NCBI RefSeq assembly: GCF_001310815.1
Contig: NZ_BAZK01000022.1
Location: 23,860-87,859 of the forward strand
Direction of reading: 5' to 3'
Length of the DNA stretch: 64,000 nucleotides
Source: Pseudovibrio denitrificans JCM 12308
Lineage (GTDB): Bacteria; Pseudomonadota; Alphaproteobacteria; Rhizobiales; Stappiaceae
The notes under the pieces were generated by a model. That model ran no database searches, was not told where the DNA came from, and was given only the letters and a program-made list of their open reading frames with translations. A program made the translations under genes and the position numbers. Shown in pieces: positions 17,956 to 27,598 of the stretch. The stretch's first letter is position 1; each line of letters opens with the position of its first letter.

Positions 17956-18561
17956 ATGATTTCCGTTTGGTACTCTAAGCCAGGCGAAACTCCGGAGTAT
18001 GTTGTGAACGCAGTCGTTTCAGAAGGCGCTTTCCCAGCGCTTGTATTGAATGCAGATTATCGACCTCTCTCTTACTATCCCCTGTCACTCTGGGGGTGGC
18101 AGGAAGCGGTGAAGGCTGTGTTTTTGGATCGGGTGAACATCGTCTCAGAGTATGATCAGGTTGTCCGCAGCCCAAGCTTCGAGTTCCAGCTCCCAAGCGT
18201 TGTGGCGCTCAAGTCATTTGTCGAGACTGAGAGAAATCCGGCCTTTACGCGGTTTAACGTGTTTTTGAGAGATAAGTTCCAGTGCCAGTATTGCGGATCT
18301 GAGAGAGATCTGACGTTTGACCACCTTATCCCTCGTAGCAAAGGGGGACTGACGACATGGGATAACGTCATAACAGCTTGTTCGCCGTGTAACTTGCGGA
18401 AAGCGAATAAATCTTGGCAAGAAATGAACATGCGCCCTATGCAAATGCCATTCATCCCACGCGTTCAGGACTTGCATAACAACGGCCGCTTGTTCCCACC
18501 AAACTACCTCCACGAAAGCTGGCTGGATTTCCTTTACTGGGACAGCGAACTGGAACCGTGA
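17956..18561 (+). CDS. HNH endonuclease family protein
   Basis: This is a protein of about 201 residues with a C-terminal HNH nuclease domain. CQYCG supplies the first zinc-site cysteines, followed by LTFDHLIPRSKGGLTTWDNVITACSPCNLRKANK, which holds the DH, N and second CxxC. The N-terminal part (FPALVLNADYRPLSYYPLSLWGWQEAVKAVFLDRV) is the segment usual in chromosomal alphaproteobacterial HNH proteins, which are not tied to restriction systems or phages. The start is uncertain: ATG at 17956 or an upstream TTG at 17926. Its role is unknown; no methyltransferase or toxin partner is next to it. Confidence 0.85.
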   Translation: MISVWYSKPGETPEYVVNAVVSEGAFPALVLNADYRPLSYYPLSLWGWQEAVKAVFLDRVNIVSEYDQVVRSPSFEFQLPSVVALKSFVETERNPAFTRFNVFLRDKFQCQYCGSERDLTFDHLIPRSKGGLTTWDNVITACSPCNLRKANKSWQEMNMRPMQMPFIPRVQDLHNNGRLFPPNYLHESWLDFLYWDSELEP

Positions 18562-18567
18562 TTGCAG

Positions 18568-18582
18568 TTAATGTTTTGTTAG
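18568..18582 (+). promoter_or_regulatory. Possible CtrA half-conserved site upstream of tadG
   Basis: TTAA, seven bases, then TTAG matches seven of the eight defined positions of the CtrA consensus TTAA-N7-TTAA. It is 106 bp upstream of the TadG-like start. CtrA control of pilus genes is known in related bacteria, but this is a single imperfect site. Confidence 0.3.
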
Positions 18583-18687
18583 CCATCCGCCTCAAAACTT
18601 TCGATAAAGTTGAGTGATTAATACCCGCGATACCTCCCTTAGATTATGCTAGGCATAATTACATGGGCGTCGATGGTGGGCATCACG

Positions 18688-20128
18688 ATGGGTTACTTCA
18701 AGCAATTCTCCGATCTATTTAAGAAGTTCAATCGCTCCGAAGATGGAGTGGTTGCAGTGCTTGTGGCCGTTCTTATGGTTCTGATGATCGTCTTTGCCGG
18801 AATGGCCATTGATTTTGGCATGGGCTTCAACACTCGAAGAGCAGTAAACCAAGCTTTGGATGCAGCTGTGCTGGCTGTGGCTAATAAGCTTTCGACGACT
18901 GATATGAGTAAAGCCGAAGTTCAAGCAATGATTGAAGAGTACTTTGAAGCGAACATCAAAGACTCTATTGGCGAAGATGTTGAAGTAACAAAACCTATAG
19001 TTAAATATGAGATTGGTGGAGATACTATTTCCGCTAGTGCGTCAGCAAAGCTAAGTAATAGCTTTTCTCCAATGATCGGGCTCTTAACAGGTGGGAGTAG
19101 TGATGAAACCAGCGATCTCGCAGTTGGTAGTAGCTCAACTGCAAGATTCCCAAGAAGCAATGTAGAGGTTTCAGTAATTGTCGATGTAACCGGATCGATG
19201 AGATCGCACATTGGTGCGCTTAAAAGAGCTTCAACTAGTTTGCTTAATGCTCTACTGCCTGAGGATACTGACATTGCAAAGAGTCGCATCCGTGTCTCTT
19301 TTATTCCGTATAGCAATGGTGTGAAGCTAGATAATACACTTGCAGAAAAAGCAACGTTTGATGTTAGCTATTATGGTTGTGTTCATGAACGCATCATGAA
19401 CCAAGCTACTACCGAAGTTCCTCATGATTTCGAAGACGATGAAGGTAACACAGATTATATTGGGTCTGGCTATAGTTACTGTCCTCGAAATGCAAAGATA
19501 GTTCCTCTCACAGCCGATAGGACTAAGATTGAGAGTTCGATTAGACAGCTGTCAGCAGGAGGGGGTACTGGCAGGTCAAATCGGGATTGCTTGGGGTTGG
19601 TACACCATCTCTCCAAGATGGTCGAGTTTTTGGCCGACAAACAGCAAGCCTCTTTCATATGACACACCTAATATTCGAAAATATGCAGTGTTTATGACTG
19701 ATGGCGATTTCAACGTGCATTATCGCGATAATTATAACTATGATCGTGTCGAGCGTGCACGTGAAGAAAAAATTGCTGAGAAAAAGCGTAATGGCACTTG
19801 GACGGAAGGTCCCAATCCTGACGGTTCAAACAAGTTTACAAGGGATGAGCATGAGTTTTTCGCCAATAAGATAGATTGGAGGTACTCATCATCATATGGA
19901 GAGTACGGCACTTCATCTGCTAGAGCGAAAGAAATTTGTAAGAATATGAAGGACAAAAATATCACTGTATATTCTGTTCATTTCGGAAGCTCTTATGCCG
20001 CCAAGCGAGTGATGGAGTCTTGTGCAACAAGCAGCAGTACTTTCTATAAAGCTGACAATGAGAGTGAGTTGATCCAAGCGTTTGAAAAGATTGCAAACGA
20101 TATTAAAAATATCTATCTGTCTCAGTAA
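18688..20128 (+). CDS. TadG-like pilus-associated protein with vWA domain (frame broken once)
   Basis: This is an orphan TadE/TadG-type protein of about 479 residues once the frame is repaired. It has a TadG-like N-terminal membrane segment (DGVVAVLVAVLMVLMIVFAGMAIDFG), ALDAAVLAVANKL, and a von Willebrand A domain with the MIDAS motif VIVDVTGSM. The C-terminal part carries FMTDGDFNVHY and a typical ending with ESELIQAFEKIANDIKNIYLSQ. The frame changes near 19570: reading ACTGCAGG instead of ACTGGCAGG gives the family sequence GGTAGQIGIAWGWY. No other tad/flp genes are near. The body is AT-richer than its neighbours. Confidence 0.8.
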
Positions 20129-20151
20129 AATTTTATGCTCATTCAGCAACG

Positions 20152-20178
20152 AAAACCCCGCCAGATCGGCGGGGTTTT
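20152..20178. terminator. Bidirectional terminator between tadG and acs
   Basis: AAAACCCCGCC and GGCGGGGTTTT form a perfect 11-bp stem with a 5-nt loop. Both strands end in a T run, as suits two convergent genes. Confidence 0.88.
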
Positions 20179-20205
20179 GTGTTTTCAGTCTTCTATCTGA
20201 CCAAC

Positions 20206-22153
20206 CTAAACCGTTTCGGCTCGGTTTTGGCGGTTGTCGATTAGGTCGCCGACTACTGTTGGGTCGGCGAGGGTTGAGGTGTCGCCGAGGTTTTCGAAGC
20301 TGTCCTCTGCGATTTTGCGGAGGATGCGGCGCATGATTTTACCGCTTCGGGTTTTTGGCAGGCTAGGAGCGAACTGAATGAGGTCAGGGGATGCGATTGG
20401 GCCGATTTCGGCGCGAACGTGCTTCACCAGTTTTTTCTTCAGTTCTTCGGACGGCTCAAGGCCTTCCATGAGGGTTACATAAGCGTAGATGCCCTGACCC
20501 TTCACGTCGTGTGGGTAGCCCACTACAGCGGCTTCTGAGACGTCTGGGTGGGCAACGAGGGCGCTTTCTACTTCTGCGGTGCCCATGCGGTGGCCGGAAA
20601 CGTTGATTACGTCATCCACGCGGCCTGTGATCCAGTAATAACCGTCTTCGTCACGGCGGCAGCCGTCACCTGTGAAGTACAAGCCTTTGTAAGTTGCGAA
20701 GTAGGTCTGAACGAAGCGCTCGTGGTCTCCGTAAACCGTACGCATCTGACCCGGCCAGCTGTCTGTGATGACGAGGTTGCCCTCGGTGGCGCCTTCCTGG
20801 AAGTTGCTTCTGCATCAACGATTGCAGGCTGGATACCAAAGAATGGGCGGGTTGCAGAGCCTGGTTTGAGGTCTGTTGCGCCCGGCAGTGGTGTGATCAG
20901 GATGCCACCGGTTTCTGTCTGCCACCATGTGTCGACGATTGGGCAGCGTTGCTCGCCAACCACGTTGTGGTACCACATCCATGCTTCCGGATTGATTGGT
21001 TCACCAACGGACCCAAGAATGCGGAGTGATTTGCGGGATGTGTTGGTGACGTGCTCATCGCCAGCACCCATCAATGCGCGAATTGCAGTTGGGGCAGTGT
21101 AGAAGATGTTTACGTTGTGTTTGTCACAAACTTCCCAGAAGCGACCTGCGGTTGGGTAGGTTGGCACACCTTCGAACATCAGGGTTGTGGCGCCGTTTGC
21201 TAGTGGGCCGTAGAGGATGTAGCTGTGGCCTGTGACCCAGCCAACGTCAGCTGTACACCAGTAGACTTCGCCCGGATGATAGTCGAAGACGTATTGGTGC
21301 GTCATTGATGCGTAGACGAGGTAACCGCCTGAGGTATGCATGACGCCTTTTGGCTGACCTGTGGAGCCGGAAGTGTAGAGGATGAAGAGCGGGTCTTCAG
21401 CATTCATTTCTGCTGGTGGGCAGTCTGCGGAGACTTTTTCGATCTCTTCGTGGTACCAAAGGTCACGGCCTTCAGTCATGTTGATGTTGCCACCGGTGCG
21501 CTTTACGACGAACACTTTGTCGACGTTGCCGCATTTCTCGATCGCACGGTCGGTATTTTCCTTCAGTGGCACGGTTCTGCCACCACGAACGCCTTCGTCG
21601 GCGGTGATTACGAAGCGAGAGGAACAGTCTTCAATACGGCCTGCGAGACTATCTGGTGAGAAGCCGCCGAAAACAACGGAATGCACGGCGCCGATACGGG
21701 CACAGGCGAGCATTGCGTAGGCTGCTTCAGGGATCATTGGCATGTAGACGGTGACGCGGTCACCTTTTTTGACGCCATTGGTCAGCAAGACGTTTGCGAA
21801 GCGGTTTACGGCGTCAGAAAGCTGCTTATAGGTGATGGTTTTGCTTTGATCCGGCTCATCACCCTCCCAGATGATTGCAGCTGGTCGCCGCGTTCTGCCA
21901 GATGACGGTCAATACAGTTTGCTGCTACGTTCAGCGTGCCGTCTTCAAACCATTTGATGGAAACATTGTGATAGTCGTAGGAGGTGTTTTTGACGGTTGT
22001 GTAGGGCTTGATCCAATCAATCCGCTTTCCGTGTTCCCCCCAGAATCCGTCGGGATCTTCAACGGACTTGTTGTACATCTCCAAGTACTGCTCATTGTTG
22101 AGCAGGGCGTTTTCGGCAATCTCAGCCGGTACTGGATACACATCACCAGTCAT
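20206..22153 (-). CDS. acs: Acetyl-CoA synthetase (frame broken twice)
   Basis: Acs turns acetate, ATP and CoA into acetyl-CoA through acetyl-AMP. The adenylation signature YTSGSTGQPKGVMHTSGG, the DVGWVTGHSYILYGPL and TWWQTETGG motifs, and the C-terminal GRVDDVINVSGHRMGTAEVE are all present. So is the regulatory lysine region KTRSGKIMRRILRKIA. The gene is split over three frames: a base is missing near 21881 (expected ...RGDQ-x-AIIWEGDEPD...) and another near 20809 (expected DAEGNFQEGATEGN). Repairing both gives 649 residues, the family length. The start at 22153 has GGGGAG 7 nt upstream. Such a well-kept coding sequence argues for sequence errors. Confidence 0.93.
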
Positions 22154-22329
22154 GGTCAATCTCCCCATTTCCTCCACGGGTAATCACATACCCAACTCCT
22201 GTGGCGTATTATGGGCAGCTGCCGTTGGGGCGTCTAGCGCTTATGCTTCGAACTTTCGTAGGTCCCGTTCTCTCTAGGTTCGTTTGACCTACGAAAATTC
22301 AGCAATAGGCGATTGGTCGAAGTGTTGTT

Positions 22330-22728
22330 TTATCCGGAAATCAGAGCGTAAACAGCGCCTTGAACCATGAGAACGCCAAGCCAATGGCCAGCGTCGATAA
22401 AGGTCAGCATCCATGAAGCGCGTTGAAACTTGTGATTGACGATAAGGCCAGTCAGAACAAATCCGCCCCAAATCACGATAGCTGCAGTGATGCCGCTGAT
22501 GATGGTGACTGATCCTGAATAAACGAGAATTCCGGCCAGTACGAAGGCCATGATCATCTCGCAGAGAAATGTGACGACGTAGGTAGATGGCGACATCTGA
22601 ACATCTTCTTCAGAGATGCCGACAGCTTTCATCCATGAATATGAAAGTACATAGTACCAAATAGAACCGAAAATATATGAGGCGATTCCAGCGGCAAGCA
22701 CACCCGGTAAGTAAATTCCTTCAATCAT
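22330..22728 (-). CDS. DUF1761 family membrane protein
   Basis: This protein of about 132 residues has four predicted membrane helices. The N-terminus MIEGIYLPGVLAAGIASYIFGSIWYYVL, with an aromatic-rich first helix and the downstream WMKAVGI, is typical of DUF1761 proteins. The function is unknown. The start ATG at 22728 is chosen over an upstream in-frame GTG-type start that would add 11 unconserved residues. It stands alone between acs and the glutathione transferase gene. Confidence 0.75.
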   Translation of the reverse strand: MIEGIYLPGVLAAGIASYIFGSIWYYVLSYSWMKAVGISEEDVQMSPSTYVVTFLCEMIMAFVLAGILVYSGSVTIISGITAAIVIWGGFVLTGLIVNHKFQRASWMLTFIDAGHWLGVLMVQGAVYALISG

Positions 22729-22888
22729 ATCAATACACCTTGTATAAGATATGGTGTGCACATGATTTAGTATTTCTTATCTGGGAAATGTATTGAAAAT
22801 ATCTGGAGGCATCAAGGGCAGGTGAGTTGAATTATCCTTTGAATGCTTTGGGAGAGGATGGTGACCTCCACCCTCTGTTTTGCGATCG

Positions 22889-23491
22889 TCAGAGTTGAGC
22901 AAGTGCCTTTTCGTTGGCTTTTGCCAGAGCTGGTCGGGCTAAAACTCTTGAGAAATAATCGCTTACTGGGCCTTCAGGCCACTCGAACTTGGAAACTTTG
23001 GCCCAGAATGCGCAGTGTCCAATGATGATATCGGCAATGGTGAAGGTGTCTCCCATCGCCCATGTGTTTCCATTCAGGCGTGTTTCCAGGTATTTCATCG
23101 ACCTCGCCCATTCGAAGCGACAGGCTGGTTTGATGTCGGGGACGCGCTGATCTTCCGGGTGAATGAATGAGTGTTTTGCAGCCATCCAGAGAATTGAGTC
23201 CATCTCATCCAGTGCAAAGTTTGTGAAACTGTCCTGTTGGGCACGTTCCAAAGTTCCAGCTGGGAAGGAAAGGCCTGAATGTTTGTCTGCCAGATATGTG
23301 CAGATGGCTGTTGAATCGTAAATGGTTTCATTGCCGACGATCAGGGCAGGAATTTTGCCTGAAGGATTTACGGCATAAACATTTTCATGGTGCGGTTTAC
23401 TTGGAACGACCTCGTAAGGCAGATCCAGCTCCTCCAAGAGCCACAAAACCCGCATGGTTCTTGATTGCGGGTGTCCGATAACTTTGTACAT
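22889..23491 (-). CDS. Glutathione S-transferase
   Basis: This is a soluble GST of 200 residues. The thioredoxin-fold N-domain holds YKVIGHPQSRTMRVLWLLEELDLPYEVV, with a likely catalytic Ser or Arg near residue 10, and the NPSGKIPALIV and YDSTAICTYLADKH motifs that bind glutathione. The C-terminal helical domain has MGDTFTIADIIIGHCAFWAK, the usual N-capping box. The start has GAGGAGG 7 nt upstream; an upstream start that would add 55 residues is not supported. The substrate is unknown. Confidence 0.88.
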   Translation of the reverse strand: MYKVIGHPQSRTMRVLWLLEELDLPYEVVPSKPHHENVYAVNPSGKIPALIVGNETIYDSTAICTYLADKHSGLSFPAGTLERAQQDSFTNFALDEMDSILWMAAKHSFIHPEDQRVPDIKPACRFEWARSMKYLETRLNGNTWAMGDTFTIADIIIGHCAFWAKVSKFEWPEGPVSDYFSRVLARPALAKANEKALAQL

Positions 23492-23976
23492 GAAATCCTC
23501 CTCATTTCCCTGATCATCGGCGGGCTTTGACGAAAAGGGAAGCCTCGTTGTTTGAGACTTGAGGATAAGGGCGGATGATTTGAACGGCGAAGCAGTTGAT
23601 CCGGACGGTAGATTGACAGTTGAGCTGAAAGTTATGTCTTTCCTTGCGCTCTGCATAAGTTACCCCTCACAACTGAAGGGGTGATTGCTGCAGTGTCTCT
23701 TTGATAGCCTGATTTCATAAAATAACCATCAGAAGAAATTCCTCTGAAATGTTTGGAAATGGCGATCTTTTGCTGATATTGTCACCCCCAATATTTCAGG
23801 AAAGACACCTAATTCTATTCCCGGTGTCTGGTGACATAGTTTTTATTGTTTACCGTTACGGTGTTGCCATCGATAGCTTGGGCTGTTCATGAAATTAAAC
23901 TGGCAACGAAGCTATTGGCGTCAGCGATGCAAAGAGTGCTTGCTGCAGATACTGGTAGGCGTGGAGCGACAATATC
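23492..23976. other. Gene-free interval between GST and dacA
   Basis: I see no gene here. Two inverted repeats are visible: ACCCCT with AGGGGT at 23662-23682 and AGACACC with GGTGTCT at 23803-23829. Neither has a U tract. They may be part of the upstream regions of the divergent GST and D-Ala-D-Ala carboxypeptidase genes. Confidence 0.35.
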
Positions 23977-25320
23977 GTGAATTTTTCAGTTTATTGGATT
24001 GCGCAGAAGGTTCGATTTTTTGCTGTTTTCGCGGTAGCTCTGGGCTCATTGCTCTCAACGGCTCGTGCTGATATCGCTGCCTGGTTGCTGATGGATGCTG
24101 ATAATGGTCAAGTGCTTGAGCATAATGCTGCTTTTGATCGCTGGTATCCTGCTTCTCTCACCAAAATGATGACCGCTTATGTGGCTTTTCAGCATATCTC
24201 ACGAGGGGATATGGCGATGAGCGATATGGTGATGGTCTCTCAAAATGCACTCAATCAGCCGCCGAGCAAGATGGGTTTCAAGGTAGGGACCACAATCACG
24301 CTTGATAATGCGTTGAAGATGATCCTTGTGAAGTCTGCCAATGATATCGCGGTTGCTGTGGCTGAGCGGGTTGGTGGGACTGAAGAAAACTTCATCACCA
24401 TGATGAATGCTAATGCGCGACGCATGGGCATGTCGCACACCAACTTTGTAAACCCGCATGGTTTGCCGGACAATCGTCAGGTCACCACTGCGCGAGATAT
24501 GGCTATTCTTGCGCGAGAGCTTTGGAACAAGTTTCCGCAGTATCGCTCTTACATGAGCCATCCGGGAATTCGCTTTGGACGCAGAACGTTTCGGTCTGGG
24601 AACAGAGATTTTCTGCTGCGGACAGCTGGCGCGAACGGTATGAAAACCGGCTATATCTGTAACTCCGGCTTCAATGTTGCGACCTCGGCCACGCGGAATG
24701 GCAGGACCGTTATTGCGATTGTTTTGGGGGCAGCTTCCAGTCTGGAACGGTCAGCTTTTGCCAAGAAGCTAATTGATTCCGGTTTTAAGAAGACCGTTGG
24801 AACGAACATTGGAGTCTTCCGTGGGAGCGGTAAACAAGCCCCGCCTAAAGACAGATATTGCAAGCGTAATGCCAAACCAACGGCTCAGCAGTTGGTGGAT
24901 CGATTTGGCAGTAATCGTGGTTCTGCAAGCATGATGGCCTATGCGGATGCTGGCAGCCCGAGTCCGAAAGGAAAATCCATTCGCCTTTCCAAAAAGAAGG
25001 TGAACTGGGGTTTGGTTTTTGAAGAGATCTTGGGGCCTCAGCTGAAGTCCTATGCACCGGTGACCGTTCGTGTTGGTAATGAGCATCCTGTTGTTGCGCT
25101 TAAGAAAATGGGCAATGCAGTGCCGATGCCGACACCGAAGCCAGGATCAAAGGGTAGTTTGGAAAGACAGCCGATTGGCGGTATTCAGCAGCCTGTTCTC
25201 AATGTGCCAGTGGGTAAGGGGGCTTCGCTGCAGCCATTAAAGTCCAGCTCTAAACGAGATTTGTTTGGCAGCCCAGGTGGGCTCTATGCTAATACGCCTG
25301 TCTTCGGTAAAACGCAGTAA
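23977..25320 (+). CDS. D-alanyl-D-alanine carboxypeptidase (penicillin-binding protein, S11 family)
   Basis: This is a DacA-type enzyme that trims the terminal D-Ala of peptidoglycan stem peptides in the periplasm. It has 447 residues with a signal peptide ending near STARA (residue 31). The catalytic motifs are complete: SLTK at 60-63, SAN at 120-122 and KTG at 223-225. After the catalytic domain there is a basic, low-complexity region of about 150 residues (KSIRLSKKKVNW, MPTPKPGSKG) instead of the usual PBP5 C-terminal domain and amphipathic anchor. It starts with GTG. cobW follows 25 bp later. Confidence 0.92.
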   Translation: MNFSVYWIAQKVRFFAVFAVALGSLLSTARADIAAWLLMDADNGQVLEHNAAFDRWYPASLTKMMTAYVAFQHISRGDMAMSDMVMVSQNALNQPPSKMGFKVGTTITLDNALKMILVKSANDIAVAVAERVGGTEENFITMMNANARRMGMSHTNFVNPHGLPDNRQVTTARDMAILARELWNKFPQYRSYMSHPGIRFGRRTFRSGNRDFLLRTAGANGMKTGYICNSGFNVATSATRNGRTVIAIVLGAASSLERSAFAKKLIDSGFKKTVGTNIGVFRGSGKQAPPKDRYCKRNAKPTAQQLVDRFGSNRGSASMMAYADAGSPSPKGKSIRLSKKKVNWGLVFEEILGPQLKSYAPVTVRVGNEHPVVALKKMGNAVPMPTPKPGSKGSLERQPIGGIQQPVLNVPVGKGASLQPLKSSSKRDLFGSPGGLYANTPVFGKTQ

Positions 25321-25345
25321 CCGTAGCTACAGGCAGTGCAGAATT

Positions 25346-26503
25346 ATGGCTAGTACCCAAGAGAGGCGGAGTCCGCCAACACCAATCCCAATGAGCGTCA
25401 TTACTGGCTTTTTGGGAGCAGGCAAAACAACGCTTCTTAACCGCATTCTCAAAGAGCCAGTTCTGGAGAATACTGCCGTTATCATCAATGAGTTTGGTGA
25501 GATTGGACTGGACCATCTGCTGGTCGATACCATCGATGATGGCATCATTGAGCTCTCATCTGGTTGTTTGTGCTGCACTATTCGTGGTGATCTGATCAAC
25601 ACGCTGGAAGATATCCTGCGCCGTATTGATAATGGCCGGATGAAGAAGATCGACCGCGTGATTATTGAAACCACCGGTCTGGCTGATCCTGCGCCTGTGC
25701 TTCATACTGTGATGCTGCATCCTTATCTCGTTATGCGATATCGCCTTGATGGGGTGGTGACGCTTGTGGATTCGGTCAATGGACTTGATACCATTCACTC
25801 TCATGAAGAGGCGGTGAAGCAGGTTGCTGTTGCAGATCGTATTGTTCTGACTAAGACTGATTTGGAAGAGCCGTCTGACGGGCTGATGGCAGAGCTGAAG
25901 CATCTGAACCCGGGTGCAACTGTGCTGAATGCGCAGGATGGATCTGCAACTGCGGCAGCCCTCATCAATTGTGGTCTTTACAATCCTGAGACCAAGATCC
26001 CTGATGTTCAAAAGTGGCTGAAAGAAGAGGCCTATAAAGAAGGGCATAGCTCTCACGCTCATCACCATCATCATGGTGACGGGCACGGTCATGACCACCA
26101 TCATGATCCAAACCGTCATGGTAAGGATGTGCGTGCGTTTACGCTGGAAACGGATCGTGCTGTTTCAAATGCTGCGCTGGAGATGTTTCTGGATCTACTT
26201 CGTTCGGCGCACGGGCCTAAGCTGTTGCGCGTTAAAGGGATTATTAAGACCGTAGAGCATCCGGAACAGCCTTTGGTGATCCACGGGGTGCAGCACGTGT
26301 TTCATCCGCCTGCACGGCTTGCTGAGTGGCCTGATGCTGATCAGAGAACGCGTCTTGTGTTCATCACCAAAGGCTTGTCTGAGGGCTTTGTGAAGAAGAT
26401 GTTTGATGCCTTCACCGGTGGTGTGGCTGCAGATACGCCGGACCAGACCGCGATGATGGACAATCCGCTCTCTATTGGTGGGTTCAGCGGTACGTTTAAA
26501 TAA
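25346..26503 (+). CDS. CobW/COG0523 family GTPase with histidine-rich segment
   Basis: This is a G3E-family P-loop GTPase of 385 residues. Walker A is GFLGAGKTTLLN, the metal-binding motif is SGCLCCTIRGD, and the DRVIIETTGLADPAPV and LTKTDL motifs follow. From about residue 235 there is a striking His-rich stretch (HAHHHHHGDGHGHDHHH), then the CobW C-terminal domain. Members are metallochaperones, often for zinc or cobalt. No cobalamin synthesis gene is adjacent, and a zinc-related role is as likely. ATG at 25346 is the best start. It lies close behind the carboxypeptidase gene. Confidence 0.9.
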   Translation: MASTQERRSPPTPIPMSVITGFLGAGKTTLLNRILKEPVLENTAVIINEFGEIGLDHLLVDTIDDGIIELSSGCLCCTIRGDLINTLEDILRRIDNGRMKKIDRVIIETTGLADPAPVLHTVMLHPYLVMRYRLDGVVTLVDSVNGLDTIHSHEEAVKQVAVADRIVLTKTDLEEPSDGLMAELKHLNPGATVLNAQDGSATAAALINCGLYNPETKIPDVQKWLKEEAYKEGHSSHAHHHHHGDGHGHDHHHDPNRHGKDVRAFTLETDRAVSNAALEMFLDLLRSAHGPKLLRVKGIIKTVEHPEQPLVIHGVQHVFHPPARLAEWPDADQRTRLVFITKGLSEGFVKKMFDAFTGGVAADTPDQTAMMDNPLSIGGFSGTFK

Positions 26504-26524
26504 ACGACTGATTTGACCTAATAA

Positions 26525-26551
26525 AAAAGCCCGCTCATTTGGCGGGCTTTT
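26525..26551. terminator. Terminator between cobW and 3-hydroxybutyryl-CoA dehydrogenase
   Basis: AAAAGCCCGC and GCGGGCTTTT form a perfect 10-bp stem with a 7-nt loop. The genes on either side converge, and it should act in both directions. Confidence 0.88.
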
Positions 26552-26570
26552 GTGTTTCTGCAGTGCGCTC

Positions 26571-27452
26571 TTAGCGAGTTGGGACCGGCACTTCACCGCG
26601 GTAGTCATAGAAACCACGCTGGGTTTTGCGACCGAGCCAACCAGCCTCAACGTACTTCACCAGAAGCGGGCATGGGCGGTATTTGGTGTCTGCCAAGCCT
26701 TCGTAGAGCACCTGCATGATGGAGAGACAGGTGTCGAGGCCAATAAAGTCTGCCAGCTGCAGTGGACCCATTGGGTGATTTGCACCCAGACGCATTGCTG
26801 TGTCGATTGCCTCAACAGAGCCAACACCTTCATAGAGAGTGTAGATTGCTTCGTTGATCATTGGCAGCAGAATACGGTTCACCATGAATGCTGGGAAGTC
26901 TTCTGAAACCGCAATGGTCTTGTTCAGGCCAAGGGTGTAGCCCTTAGAAATCTCAAAGGTTTCATCGCTTGTTGCAATACCACGCACGAGCTCTACGAGT
27001 TCCATCACTGGAACCGGGTTCATGAAGTGGATGCCGATGAACTTTTCCGGACGGTCTGTTGCAGATGCAAGACGTGTGATGGAAATGGAAGAGGTGTTTG
27101 AACCAAGGATAGCATCTGGTTTCAGAACCGGACAAACGCTCTGGTAAACCTTGCGTTTGATCTGCTCATTCTCGCTCACCGCTTCAACCACGAGGTCTGC
27201 ATCGCCAAGAGCGGAGACATCTTCAGAGGTTTTGATGCGAGTTAGAGCAAGGTCACGCTCTTCTTCGGTGATGGTACCCTTAGAGATCTGACGGGCCATA
27301 TTGCCGTTGATGCTGGCAAGACCATTGTCGATACGATCCTGATCGATATCGTGAAGGATTACATCATAACCAGCCAAAGCACTAACGTGTGCGATGCCAT
27401 TGCCCATTTGACCGGCGCCAATTACACCGACTTTCTTTACTTCGACCACCAT
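26571..27452 (-). CDS. 3-hydroxybutyryl-CoA dehydrogenase
   Basis: This NAD(P)-dependent enzyme interconverts acetoacetyl-CoA and 3-hydroxybutyryl-CoA. It has 293 residues. The Rossmann motif is VGVIGAGQMGNGIAHVSALAGYDV, followed by DLVVEAVSENEQIK, SNTSSISITRLAS, the catalytic His in GIHFMNPVPVMELVE, and VNRILLPMINEAI. DFIGLDTCLSIMQVLYE lies in the C-terminal domain. It follows etfA on the minus strand across a hairpin. The etfBA-hbd grouping links beta-hydroxybutyrate or fatty-acid oxidation to the electron transfer flavoprotein. Confidence 0.95.
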   Translation of the reverse strand: MVVEVKKVGVIGAGQMGNGIAHVSALAGYDVILHDIDQDRIDNGLASINGNMARQISKGTITEEERDLALTRIKTSEDVSALGDADLVVEAVSENEQIKRKVYQSVCPVLKPDAILGSNTSSISITRLASATDRPEKFIGIHFMNPVPVMELVELVRGIATSDETFEISKGYTLGLNKTIAVSEDFPAFMVNRILLPMINEAIYTLYEGVGSVEAIDTAMRLGANHPMGPLQLADFIGLDTCLSIMQVLYEGLADTKYRPCPLLVKYVEAGWLGRKTQRGFYDYRGEVPVPTR

Positions 27453-27541
27453 TGTCAGATCCAAATTCTTACAAGCACTCTCTAAACGTGCTTTGACGTT
27501 CTCGTAACAACATACATCGCAAGTCTTGCTTCAAACAGCAA

Positions 27542-27577
27542 GAACCCCAGAATGAAATATTAACATCCCGGGGTTCC
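27542..27577 (-). terminator. Hairpin after etfA
   Basis: GAACCCC and GGGGTTC pair across a ~20-nt loop between etfA and the dehydrogenase gene. On the minus strand it is followed by TTGCTGTTT, only moderately U-rich, so it may attenuate rather than fully stop transcription. Confidence 0.55.
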
Positions 27578-27598
27578 TGAAAAGCTAATCAAATATGA

